NCBI RefSeq assembly: GCF_008633915.1
Contig: NZ_VJNV01000002.1
Location: 1 to 64,000 of the forward strand
DNA: 64,000 bases
Origin: Campylobacter sp. LR291e
GTDB taxonomy: Bacteria > Campylobacterota > Campylobacteria > Campylobacterales > Campylobacteraceae
Reading direction: 5' to 3'
Below, piece after piece: positions 54,998 to 63,252 of the stretch. A program made the position numbers and the translations under genes. Below the pieces are notes generated by a model that was not told the origin of the DNA, did no database searches, and worked only from the letters and a program-made list of their open reading frames with translations. How positions within the stretch are numbered: position 1 is the stretch's first letter; every line of letters starts with the position of its first letter.

Positions 54998-56130
54998 AAC
55001 AAATGCAAAGTTATAAGGATGATAAAAATAACATTATATATTATGCTTTATATAAAAATTTAGATGAGATATTAATTAATTCTAAGTTTGAATTTAGTGG
55101 AAGTGGCAATATAGTTTTCTTAGATGAAAATGCAAAATTAGAAAATTGTACTATTTGCTTAAAACAAAATAATATATTTTTTATGGGAAATTCTTTTTTG
55201 AAAAAAAATGTTATAGTTATGTGGCAAGATAGTCTTTGCTATATAGGGCATCATAATTATTTTAATCCACATGGACAAGGCAGAATTTTTATTATTTCAG
55301 CAAAAACAAATGTAATAATAGGCAATTTTAATCTTTTTTCTATAAATATTTGGTTTAGGACCTCTGATCCACATTTAATCTATGATAAAAAAACTAATAA
55401 AAGAATAAATCATACTAAAAGCATTTTTATAGGTGATAATGTATGGGTTGGTCAAGATTGTGCTTTTTTAAAGGGTGTCTTTGTGGCAACGGGTGCTGTG
55501 ATTGGAGCTTGTAGTGTATTATCAAATAAGACTTATTATTCAAATACCATAAATGCCGGTGTACCTTGTAAGGAGCTTAAACAAAATATATTTTGGAAAA
55601 ATTTCTGCGATCAAGATTGGGACGATGAAACTAGTAAAAAATATGAATTTAGTGTGGATAATAATTTTGATTTTAACGAGAATGAATTTTTAGATCCAAA
55701 AGAACTAGATAATAAATTATTAAATTTAAAGGATATAAGAGAAAAATTTGATTTTGTGTACGAAAAACTTTATTTAAATATGGATAAAAATCGCTTTTCT
55801 TTAACTTCTCCTTTAAAAAATGAGTATAGAGGAGCAGTTTTTAGGGTAAAAAATATGCTTTCTTATAAATTAGGGGCTTGTTTGATAAGTAATTCTAAAT
55901 CATTTAGTGGGGTAATTGCCTTGCCATTTAAGCTTTTAAAAATTGCAATTAAAAATAAAAGGCAAAGTACTTTTTATAATAATTTAATCAACATACACCC
56001 AAAATTCATCTTGCCTGGCATTGAAAGTTATAGCGATTATAAAGAAGCCTTGCATTATAAAAATCATCTTTCTTATAAACTTGGCTTTGGTCTAATAACT
56101 TCAAGTAAACGCTATTGGGGGGGGGATTAG
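54994..56130 (+). CDS. Hexapeptide acetyltransferase with LSYKLG tail, frameshifted OFF at G9
   Basis: 378 residues as read. Residues 75-215 are a left-handed beta-helix acetyltransferase (GRIFIISAKTNVIIGNFNL, FIGDNVWVGQDCAFLKGVF, AGVPCKELKQ), probably O- or N-acetylating a sugar. Residues 265-378 are the repeat domain (GAVFRVKNMLSYKLGACLI; HLSYKLGFGLITSSKRYW). The frame ends at TAG 56128 right after a run of nine G (56117-56125). Ten G would extend it by LVKFFLYDIFKIYKEFKKK to TAA at 56186, matching the tails of the other family members. The start is TTG, coupled to pbpA by a 4-base overlap. Likely a phase-variable surface-glycan modifier. Confidence 0.8.
   Translation: MKQMQSYKDDKNNIIYYALYKNLDEILINSKFEFSGSGNIVFLDENAKLENCTICLKQNNIFFMGNSFLKKNVIVMWQDSLCYIGHHNYFNPHGQGRIFIISAKTNVIIGNFNLFSINIWFRTSDPHLIYDKKTNKRINHTKSIFIGDNVWVGQDCAFLKGVFVATGAVIGACSVLSNKTYYSNTINAGVPCKELKQNIFWKNFCDQDWDDETSKKYEFSVDNNFDFNENEFLDPKELDNKLLNLKDIREKFDFVYEKLYLNMDKNRFSLTSPLKNEYRGAVFRVKNMLSYKLGACLISNSKSFSGVIALPFKLLKIAIKNKRQSTFYNNLINIHPKFILPGIESYSDYKEALHYKNHLSYKLGFGLITSSKRYWGGD
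56117..56125 (+). repeat. G9 contingency tract
   Basis: Nine G near the 3' end of the acetyltransferase gene. It is the longest G/C homopolymer in the window. G9 truncates the protein at its tail; G10 (or G7) would restore the family-like C-terminus. The converging downstream gene's stop lies 2 bases after the restored stop, which suits G10 as the ancestral state. Confidence 0.85.
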
Positions 56131-56188
56131 TAAAATTCTTTCTTTATGATATTTTTAAGATTTATAAGGAATTTAAAAAAAAATAAAA

Positions 56189-56497
56189 TTATTTTTTGCG
56201 TTTTTTAATGCTTTGTTTATCTAAATATTTTTTTATATTATCTTTAATTTTTGGTAGATAATTGTGTATCGTTTTAAAATTTAAGTTTTTATAGTCGTTA
56301 ATAGCTGTATTTCTAATAATCTTTAAAGCTATTAAGGCTTGTAAATTTTGCTTATCTAAAATTGTATTTATAAAAACAAAAATATTTTTTTCTATATTTT
56401 CATAGCATACTATTAAATGCATAACAACAGCTGGTTGAGTTTTTATCTCATCGTTTAAGGCTTTGTAAATATCTTTATCACAAAGTTCTAAAATCAT
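56189..56497 (-). CDS. Small hypothetical helical protein
   Basis: 102 residues, predicted all-helical, ending in a Lys/Arg-rich tail (KKYLDKQSIKKRKK). The segment KALNDEIKTQPAVVMHLIVC and the rest contain no motif I recognise, no signal peptide and no membrane span. Its codon composition looks like neighbouring genes. It converges on the phase-variable acetyltransferase gene with almost no gap. Function unknown; a real gene is likely but not certain. Confidence 0.6.
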   Translation of the reverse strand: MILELCDKDIYKALNDEIKTQPAVVMHLIVCYENIEKNIFVFINTILDKQNLQALIALKIIRNTAINDYKNLNFKTIHNYLPKIKDNIKKYLDKQSIKKRKK

Positions 56498-56592
56498 TTC
56501 AATTGTTTTAAAGTATTTTGTATTTTTTCTAAATTATTTGTCGTAAATTACCTTTTTTTGTAAAGTGTTTTATAATTAAAAATTTAAAAAAT

Positions 56593-56612
56593 ACTAGCCT
56601 TTAAAGGCTAGT
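56593..56612 (-). terminator. Terminator of the DASS transporter gene
   Basis: A 20-base perfect palindrome ACTAGCCTTT/AAAGGCTAGT that forms a 7-base stem closed by TTTAAA, followed on the minus strand by A then TTTTTT. Confidence 0.75.
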
Positions 56613-56615
56613 AAA

Positions 56616-58103
56616 TTAATGCAAGGTTAAAGAAGGTAGGATATATTTAATCCAAGGAATTCCAACTACTATATAAATTGCCATAAAGATTATCGCAAAA
56701 ATAGCCCCGAGTTTAAAGAATGTAGGACCTTTTATATAGTGGCTTCCATACCAAAGTGGAGAACAACCCGTACCATATGGAGTGATAATACCCATAAAAC
56801 CCATAGGCAAACATAAAATAAGCATTGTTTCAACTACATTTAAATTTGGTACGGCGTGTGCAATAGTTGCAAAAATAGCAATCATAGCAGTAACAAAGGC
56901 AGTACCTGATGCAAAGCAATATCTAAAAATACTAAAGCTTAAAAGTAAGATTATCATAGCCCAGAAGGTATCAAGATTAACCAAGTATTGTTTTAAGATA
57001 TTTCCAGCCCAATCTAAATAACCAACATTTTTAAGACCAGCAGCCATAGCAACAAGAGTTCCAAACCACATTAATGTATTCCAAGCAGGTTTATTTGATA
57101 GAAAATCTTGCCAATCAATTACCTTTGTAGCAAACATTAAAACTATAACGACAAAGGCTGTAGTAGTTGCATTTATAGCAAAGATACTTCCACCAACCCA
57201 AAGGATAAGGCCGATTAAACAAATTAAAACCATAAAAATTTCGCCTTTGCTAATCTTACCTAGTTTTGCCCTTTCTTGATTTGCCCATGCTACAACCTCG
57301 CTTGAACCTTTGATTTCAGGTGGATAAATGATATAGCAAAGTAAAGGCGTGATTAAAAATAAAATTACACCAACAGGGGCAAAGGCTATTAACCAACCAG
57401 TCCAGTCAACTACTTGTACTCCTTGTTTTTGAAGAAGTGAAAGGGCCAATGGGTTAGGGGCTTGTCCTGTTAAAAATATAGAACTTGAAACACAACATGT
57501 AGCAACACCTATCCAAATAAGATAAGAACCTATTTTGTGTGGATTTTTATCAGGCGTACTATCAAACATTGTAGAAATAGCCGAAACTATAGGATAAACT
57601 GTGCCACCACTTCTAGCTGCATTACTTGGTATAAATGGGGCTAAAATGCCATCAATTATAGCTATAGCATAACCAAGACCAAGGGTAGAATTTCCAAGCT
57701 TTGCAACGATTGCTAAGGCTAATCTTTTACCAAGGCCAGTTTTGTTAACCCCAATACCTATGGTAAAGGCTATAAAGATAAGCCAAACAACTGAATTTGA
57801 AAAACCACTTATTGCCCAGTTAACGGCAACAGCAGGTTTTATAGCAGCATTTTCAGCACCACTTCCAACAGGTCCTACCTTAAATAAGGCTGCAACTGTA
57901 ATTGCTATAACACCAATTAGGGCTGATGGTATAGGTTCTAAAATCAAGCCTACAATCAATGCAAAGAAAATAGATGCATAAAGCCAAGCATTAGAACTAA
58001 GTCCCCAACCACCATTTAACTGAGAAATTCCATACAAAAGAAATCCTAGTACTATAGGTGTTAAAAGCTTAAAATAAAAAGTGTAATTTAACTTTTTATC
58101 CAC
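56616..58103 (-). CDS. DASS/CitT-family anion:sodium symporter
   Basis: 495 residues with 12-14 spans. CitT-type features: ALIGVIAITVAALFKVGPVG near the N-terminus, FIAFTIGIGVNKTGLGKRLA, the first Ser-Asn-like substrate motif in PFIPSNAARSGGTVYPI and the second in FASGTAFVTAMI, and GFMGIITPYGTGCSPLWYGS. Members carry citrate, succinate, 2-oxoglutarate or tartrate. It stands alone between two terminators, preceded by a 224-base A/T-rich region without other genes. The substrate cannot be named. Confidence 0.88.
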   Translation of the reverse strand: MDKKLNYTFYFKLLTPIVLGFLLYGISQLNGGWGLSSNAWLYASIFFALIVGLILEPIPSALIGVIAITVAALFKVGPVGSGAENAAIKPAVAVNWAISGFSNSVVWLIFIAFTIGIGVNKTGLGKRLALAIVAKLGNSTLGLGYAIAIIDGILAPFIPSNAARSGGTVYPIVSAISTMFDSTPDKNPHKIGSYLIWIGVATCCVSSSIFLTGQAPNPLALSLLQKQGVQVVDWTGWLIAFAPVGVILFLITPLLCYIIYPPEIKGSSEVVAWANQERAKLGKISKGEIFMVLICLIGLILWVGGSIFAINATTTAFVVIVLMFATKVIDWQDFLSNKPAWNTLMWFGTLVAMAAGLKNVGYLDWAGNILKQYLVNLDTFWAMIILLLSFSIFRYCFASGTAFVTAMIAIFATIAHAVPNLNVVETMLILCLPMGFMGIITPYGTGCSPLWYGSHYIKGPTFFKLGAIFAIIFMAIYIVVGIPWIKYILPSLTLH

Positions 58104-58301
58104 GTTTTTCTCCTTAGGTGAATTTGTGTTATTATTAATAAATTACGAATAAAATGATAAATCAAATTTTTTAAAAAATAGCTTAAAATTGTATTTAAAA
58201 GTCTTTAAAAATAGGTTATGAAGTATTATTTTTTAGTTATTTAAAACAAAAATACAGTGTTAAATTTTTTAAAAATAAAAATAAATAAAAATTAAATTTA
58301 T

Positions 58302-58326
58302 AATACTTGGCATAAAGCCAAGTATT
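58302..58326 (-). terminator. Terminator of ftr1-p19 operon
   Basis: Ten-base stem AATACTTGGC / GCCAAGTATT with a 5-base loop, beginning 1 base after the p19 stop codon and followed on the minus strand by an A/T-rich tail. Confidence 0.75.
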
Positions 58327-58327
58327 A

Positions 58328-58864
58328 TTATTTTGGAGTGCCTGTATATTTGAATTTATATTCTACCTTGAAAGGTTCAAACCATTTACCAACACCTGTT
58401 TCTTCATCAACATGACGACCAAAACCTTGTTTTTCTGGATTTGTTATAAAATAGGTTAATTGATAATTGCCTACGCCAAAACCACCACTCTTATCTTTTT
58501 CCATAGCTATATTTGCACCATAGTGAGGACCATCATCAGCAACCATAGGCATTAAGGTTCCTCTTTTTACTTTGCCTGTGTCAAGATTTTTAAGCTCATA
58601 AGCAATGGTTAAATAAGGCATCCAAAAGCCTTCTGCAAAACCATTTGGATTGTTTTTAATAGCGTGAATATCAGCTTCTAAGTGAATATCAGCTAATGAT
58701 GCTGCTAAATCTATACCACGAGGTTCCATATCAATCGGTTGTAAATAAACAGCGGCAATTTCCATGCCGTTTAACTCAATAGGGTCACCAATTGGCACTT
58801 CACCAGCAAAGGCTCCCATTCCCATAATCGCTGCCATACCAGCAGCTACAAATAATTTTTTCAT
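58328..58864 (-). CDS. Periplasmic iron-transport protein P19
   Basis: 178 residues with a signal peptide (MKKLFVAAGMAAIMGMGAFA, then G-E). The Tpd/P19 family is clear: EIAAVYLQPIDMEPRGIDLA, ADIHLEADIHAIKNNPNGFA and MPMVADDGPHYGANIAM contain the Met, Glu and His that bind copper and iron. P19 works with FTR1 to take up iron. It overlaps ftr1 by 4 bases and ends at a terminator, so the further ABC/thioredoxin genes that follow p19 in C. jejuni are absent here. Confidence 0.93.
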   Translation of the reverse strand: MKKLFVAAGMAAIMGMGAFAGEVPIGDPIELNGMEIAAVYLQPIDMEPRGIDLAASLADIHLEADIHAIKNNPNGFAEGFWMPYLTIAYELKNLDTGKVKRGTLMPMVADDGPHYGANIAMEKDKSGGFGVGNYQLTYFITNPEKQGFGRHVDEETGVGKWFEPFKVEYKFKYTGTPK

Positions 58865-60939
58865 TTTATTGCTCCTTTTTTTGAGATTTTATGTGTTATT
58901 AAAATGCCAGAAACTAGCAAAATTAAAACCAAAATTTGAGGTATTAGTGTTTCATAATAAGGATAAATACCAAATGTTGTTATAGGTTCAAATTTAAATG
59001 GTGTTAATGTTGGTATTATCACTTTACCTTCGATAAGCTCGGCGATACCTTTGCCTGTGAAGATGAAAACCATATAAAAAATAATATATGAAACAACATA
59101 GAAAAATTGTTTTACAGGGATACGAATAGCCCCTGCCTTCAATAGAAAATAAAGTGCCACTAAAATGACAATACCCACTCCAAGCCCTACAAATACGGCT
59201 GTGTAATCTGTACTAGTTTTTGAATCTATTAATAATGCTTGATAAAAAAGAACCGTTTCGGCCCCTTCCCTATAAACTGCTAAAAATACCGTAAACCAAA
59301 GTGTTTTAGCCGAATTATTTGAAATAGCCTCTATGGTTTGGTCTTTAATAAATTTAACCCATTTTTTATTATTTGCATTTGAAAGTAGCCAAAAGCCTAC
59401 ATAAAATAGTAAGGCGACGGCTATTAGCATGGTAACGCCTTCTATTAATTCTCTTTTTTGTCCTGCATTTTCCTTAAATATCCAAGCTACGATAAAGGCC
59501 GTTATAAAACTTAAAATTACCCCTGTAAATAGGGCAGAATAAGCTATATTTAAGCGATTTTTATTGCCACTTTGAATAAGATAAGAAACTATAGCAACCA
59601 CTATTATTAAGGCCTCTAAACCCTCTCTTAAAATGATAACTAAGGACCAAATGAAAAGAGAATAAGGGCTTGATTCTTGTATTAAATCTATGCTTGATGA
59701 AATGGCTGAGTTTAATTCATCAAAACAAGCACTAAGTTCGTTTTTATCAACATTTGCCCTAATCAAAGCAACGCCTTTTGAAAAAAAGGCTTCTATCTTA
59801 AATTTTAAATTACTATCAACTGCCCCGATTTTACTTTCCATGCCACTAGCCTCAAAGATATCTAAATAGACATTTTGCAAATCATCTATAATAGAAACGC
59901 TAAAGCCATCATAATCTTGTAAAATTTTATCTAAGGCTATTTTTATATCATTTGCAACCTTTGTATAATCCTTACCAGCGTTTGTATCTTTAAAGCCTAC
60001 TAGTTTTAAGGTGCTAAGCTCGTTTTCAGGAAGTTTTACAAAGGCATCAAATAATTCTTCTTCAATACTTGAAAGATTATCTCTAAATTCTTTTTCATCT
60101 ATATTATTTTCATTCATTCTAGATATAATTTTTCTAATGCCTTGTTGAATTTTTTGATCACTTTTTGCCCCAACAAAGCTATTAATAAGTACTTCTATCT
60201 TAGTGTTTCTATAATCATTAAACAAAGCATCATTTAAAAATTTCTTACTTTCTTCTATATTATTTGCATGAAAGGCACTTGCTGCTTGGCTAAATTTTGT
60301 AGAGATATTATCAAGTATAAATTGTAATCTCATATCCATAGCAGCTGCAGCTTGTAAATCAGCTTGTACAGAGTCGTTTGTATTATCTATATTTTGCGAT
60401 ACTTGATTGTTTGAATTTTCTTGTTTTCTAAGTTCTTCTACGCTAATTCCCATCATTTGAGCTATCATTAATTCAGCCTCGGCCTCTCTTTTTTTATTTT
60501 CCTTAATAGAAGAAATCTCTGCTGCAACCTTATCGTAATTTGTATCACTAGCCTCAGCCTTTAAACGAAAGCCCTTTTGTAAAATAGGGGCTACTTCATC
60601 TAAATCATAACAAAGACTTTCAACTAGGGCGTTTATTTGAACTATAGGGGCGTTATCCTTATATAAACGACGCAAATTTACAAATTTTCTTTCCATTACT
60701 ATAGCTTTTTTACCTATGTTTCTACCTATGGCACCTTCTAAATTTTCAAATCTTTGAAAATAAGCATCTTCGCTAAGTTTTTTGGCCTTAGCCCAATCGC
60801 CACCCTTATAAAATTCAACGCTTTGTTTAAGAATATCTTTTATATCATTTGCCTCATCTATGAAATTTTCAACTCTAGCAAGGGCTAAATTTGCAAAAAA
60901 AAGTAAAAATAAAAATATAATTTTGTGTGCAATTTTCAT
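58861..60939 (-). CDS. FTR1-family iron permease
   Basis: 692 residues. A signal peptide is followed by a long periplasmic helical domain (to about residue 410), then seven spans. Both REXXE iron-translocation motifs are present: ILREGLEALIIVVAIVSYLI and VYREGAETVLFYQALLI. With P19 it imports iron, probably ferrous, as in the C. jejuni P19 system. The long N-terminal domain (cytochrome-like helices DEANDIKDILKQSVEFYKGG) is usual for this group. A Fur-like box lies 14 bases before the start codon. Confidence 0.93.
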   Translation of the reverse strand: MKIAHKIIFLFLLFFANLALARVENFIDEANDIKDILKQSVEFYKGGDWAKAKKLSEDAYFQRFENLEGAIGRNIGKKAIVMERKFVNLRRLYKDNAPIVQINALVESLCYDLDEVAPILQKGFRLKAEASDTNYDKVAAEISSIKENKKREAEAELMIAQMMGISVEELRKQENSNNQVSQNIDNTNDSVQADLQAAAAMDMRLQFILDNISTKFSQAASAFHANNIEESKKFLNDALFNDYRNTKIEVLINSFVGAKSDQKIQQGIRKIISRMNENNIDEKEFRDNLSSIEEELFDAFVKLPENELSTLKLVGFKDTNAGKDYTKVANDIKIALDKILQDYDGFSVSIIDDLQNVYLDIFEASGMESKIGAVDSNLKFKIEAFFSKGVALIRANVDKNELSACFDELNSAISSSIDLIQESSPYSLFIWSLVIILREGLEALIIVVAIVSYLIQSGNKNRLNIAYSALFTGVILSFITAFIVAWIFKENAGQKRELIEGVTMLIAVALLFYVGFWLLSNANNKKWVKFIKDQTIEAISNNSAKTLWFTVFLAVYREGAETVLFYQALLIDSKTSTDYTAVFVGLGVGIVILVALYFLLKAGAIRIPVKQFFYVVSYIIFYMVFIFTGKGIAELIEGKVIIPTLTPFKFEPITTFGIYPYYETLIPQILVLILLVSGILITHKISKKGAIK

Positions 60940-60952
60940 TTATAAAAATCCT

Positions 60953-60967
60953 TAATAATATTTATTA
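60953..60967. promoter_or_regulatory. Fur-like operator before ftr1
   Basis: Inverted repeat TAATAA-TAT-TTATTA within a sequence that on the minus strand reads TTGATAATAAATATTATTAA, close to the Fur consensus (GATAAT repeats). It lies next to the ftr1 ribosome-binding site. Iron repression is known for p19/ftr1 in C. jejuni. Confidence 0.6.
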
Positions 60968-61137
60968 TCAATATTTTTGAGAAAGTATAATATTTTTTTT
61001 ATAAAATAATTCTTAAAAATTTTTCATTTTAAATATAAAATTTAAACTATAAAATAGGGCTTTAAGATTAAAATGTATTAAAAAAAAGAATAAAATTATA
61101 AAATGATAAGATATATAAAAATTAACTTTTAAAAAAT

Positions 61138-61151
61138 GGAATGCTTTTTGC
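61138..61151 (+). promoter_or_regulatory. Sigma54 (RpoN) promoter
   Basis: TGGAATGCTTTTTGCTT: GG at 61138-61139, exactly 10 bases, GC at 61150-61151, with the T-rich TTTTTGCTT half typical of Campylobacter -12 elements. RpoN in campylobacters serves mostly the middle flagellar genes, under FlgSR. It lies 48 bases before the start of a small gene. Confidence 0.85.
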
Positions 61152-61185
61152 TTGTATTTTTGAAAATCTTTAAAAAGGAGAAAAA

Positions 61186-61461
61186 ATGCAAGTAGATGAT
61201 AGTACTCTTGTAAGTTCGTTGTTTAGTACTAGCACTAAGATTAAAGAAGAAGAAAGTAATGCTGATGAATTTCAAGCACTTTTAAATTCTTTAAAAAATG
61301 AAGAAGAAGAAAGTAGTAGCGATAAAAGTACTTTGGTAAATGAGGACTTAGACCTTGATAGTGCGATTGATAACTACACCTTTAACGCTATTGAAAAGGC
61401 TAAGCAAGATAGGTATGCCCAAATTGAAGATGACATACTTAAAAAGCTTTTAGAACTTTGA
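61186..61461 (+). CDS. Small acidic protein under sigma54 control
   Basis: 91 residues, very acidic in the middle (EEESNADEFQALLNSLKNEE, then EEESSSDKS) and ending in a helix (AIEKAKQDRYAQIEDDILKK). No signal peptide, no known domain. A strong AAAGGAG precedes the ATG and a near-consensus RpoN promoter lies upstream, so it belongs to the flagellar-timed regulon. It may be a chaperone-like or coexported factor; I cannot name a homologue with confidence. Followed by a terminator. Confidence 0.8.
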   Translation: MQVDDSTLVSSLFSTSTKIKEEESNADEFQALLNSLKNEEEESSSDKSTLVNEDLDLDSAIDNYTFNAIEKAKQDRYAQIEDDILKKLLEL

Positions 61462-61469
61462 TTTTAAAC

Positions 61470-61496
61470 ACAAGGCAAGAATTAATATTGCCTTGT
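61470..61496. terminator. Terminator between the sigma54 gene and aguB
   Basis: Nine-base stem ACAAGGCAA / TTGCCTTGT with a 9-base loop in the 34-base gap between converging genes; usable in both directions but with short T runs. Confidence 0.6.
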
Positions 61497-62368
61497 TAAT
61501 CTATAAATCTTTTTGTTAAATCATTATAAAATTCAATTCTTCTATCTCGTAAAAATGGCCACCACCTACGCATATTTTCACATTTATTTTTATCAATTTC
61601 TATTACCTTAACGCATTCATTTTTAGAATCTGCTTTGAATAATTCTTCTCCACCAGCCCCAAAGGCAAAAGAAGAACCCCAAAATCTTATACCCTTACTA
61701 ACTCCACTTTTATCTTTTTCAAAGCCCACTCTATTAACAGCTACCACAGGTAAGCAATTAGCAATAGCATGTCCTCTTTGAACCCCAATCCAAGCTTCAA
61801 GTTGCCTTTGTTTTTCTTCTTTGCTATCATCATCAAACCAACCAATAGCAGTAGGGTAAATTAAAATTTCAGCACCCTTTAAAGCCATTATTCTAGCTGC
61901 TTCTGGGTACCATTGGTCCCAACAAATTAACACCCCAAGCCTCCCAAGACTTGTATTTATAGGCTCAAAACCAAGGTCTCCTGGAGTAAAATAAAATTTT
62001 TCACAAAAATTTGGGTCATCAGGAATATGCATTTTTCTATATTTTCCAGCTATATTTCCATTTTTTTCAAAGACAAAGGCACTATTATGATAAAGTCCAG
62101 CACTTCTTTTTTCAAACAATGAAGTAATTAAAACAATCTTATGTTTTTTTGCTACACTTGCCCAAAATTCAATATCCTTTTTATAATCATTTGCAAGGTC
62201 GAAAAAATCCACATTTTGACTTTGACAAAAATACTCGCTTTGGTGTAACTCGCCAAGGCAAATAAGTTCTGCCTTATCTTTAACGGCTTGTTCTATAAAT
62301 TCGCAAGTTTTTTCAATGGTAAGTTTTTTGTTTTGGTGAAATTTTTGTTGTATTAAGGCTATTTTCAC
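61496..62368 (-). CDS. aguB: N-carbamoylputrescine amidohydrolase
   Basis: 290 residues of the nitrilase family. The catalytic Glu is in LICLGELHQSEYF, Lys in GKYRKMHIPDDPNF and Cys in LGVLICWDQWYPEAAR; HIPDDPNFCEKFYFTPGD is the AguB-specific loop. It hydrolyses N-carbamoylputrescine to putrescine, the step after AguA, whose gene is separated from it by a cation transporter. The three genes overlap by 4 bases each, implying one transcript. Confidence 0.93.
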   Translation of the reverse strand: MKIALIQQKFHQNKKLTIEKTCEFIEQAVKDKAELICLGELHQSEYFCQSQNVDFFDLANDYKKDIEFWASVAKKHKIVLITSLFEKRSAGLYHNSAFVFEKNGNIAGKYRKMHIPDDPNFCEKFYFTPGDLGFEPINTSLGRLGVLICWDQWYPEAARIMALKGAEILIYPTAIGWFDDDSKEEKQRQLEAWIGVQRGHAIANCLPVVAVNRVGFEKDKSGVSKGIRFWGSSFAFGAGGEELFKADSKNECVKVIEIDKNKCENMRRWWPFLRDRRIEFYNDLTKRFID

Positions 62369-63252
62369 TTTCTTTTCCTTTCTGCTTCTTGGTCATCATA
62401 TGGGTCAAGGTGAATTTGAATATCCCATTTTTCATTTGTAAAAATCTTACGAATACACTCTTCAAACGTATCTGAAATTTTATGGGCTTCTAATAGGGAA
62501 ATTATAGGACAAAAAACCAAATGAACGCTAAGATAATTTATATCAGGTGTTTTTCTAGTTTTAAAATCGTGAAAAGAAATTATTGATTTATTATCTTCAA
62601 TAAGCTTATAAATAGCTTGAATTTTCTCATCTTCTAAGGCTACGTCCATTAAAAAGGCTAATGCTTTTTTAATGATTTTAAAGGCACTAAAAATTGTATA
62701 TAAGCTAATAATAATGCCAAAAATTGAATCAATGATATAAAAATTTGTAAAGTATATTAAAAATAATGCTATAAGCGTACTTAAATTCGTTAAAAAATCA
62801 CTTTTATAATGCAAACAATCGCTTTCTATAACAAGACTTTTTGTTTTTTTTGCTACCAAAGTTAAAAAAAATATAAGCAAAAATGTTATGATTAATGATA
62901 TAAGCATTACATAAATACTAAGCGATAAATTAATAATTTCTTCTTTGTGATAAATTTTATATATGCTTTCATAAAAGATAAAAATGCCTATACATACTAT
63001 AAAAACGCCCTCTAACAGCCCCATAAGTGCTTCTATTTTACTAAAACCAAAATTATATTTTGAATTTGGAGATTGCGAGCTTTTTTTAAGTGTTAAAAAA
63101 TTAAAGGCTGAAATAGCAAAATCCATCATAGAATCAATAGCACTAGAAAGCACAGCAACCGAACCACTCGCAAGTCCTACGCCAAATTTAATCAAGGTTA
63201 AAATAAGGGCACAAATACTAGCTATAATGGTAGCTTTTTTAGCTAAGTTCAT
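62365..63252 (-). CDS. CDF-family divalent cation efflux protein
   Basis: 295 residues: six spans (residues 8-205) and a cytoplasmic C-terminal domain with HLVFCPIISLLEAHKISD. Metal site motifs are SSAIDSMMDFAISAFNF (Asp pair) and SDCLHYKSDFLTNL (His-x3-Asp). It exports Zn, Fe or similar ions by proton exchange. The link with the aguA/aguB polyamine genes is by overlap only; it is also beside them in C. jejuni as I recall. Confidence 0.9.
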   Translation of the reverse strand: MNLAKKATIIASICALILTLIKFGVGLASGSVAVLSSAIDSMMDFAISAFNFLTLKKSSQSPNSKYNFGFSKIEALMGLLEGVFIVCIGIFIFYESIYKIYHKEEIINLSLSIYVMLISLIITFLLIFFLTLVAKKTKSLVIESDCLHYKSDFLTNLSTLIALFLIYFTNFYIIDSIFGIIISLYTIFSAFKIIKKALAFLMDVALEDEKIQAIYKLIEDNKSIISFHDFKTRKTPDINYLSVHLVFCPIISLLEAHKISDTFEECIRKIFTNEKWDIQIHLDPYDDQEAERKRK

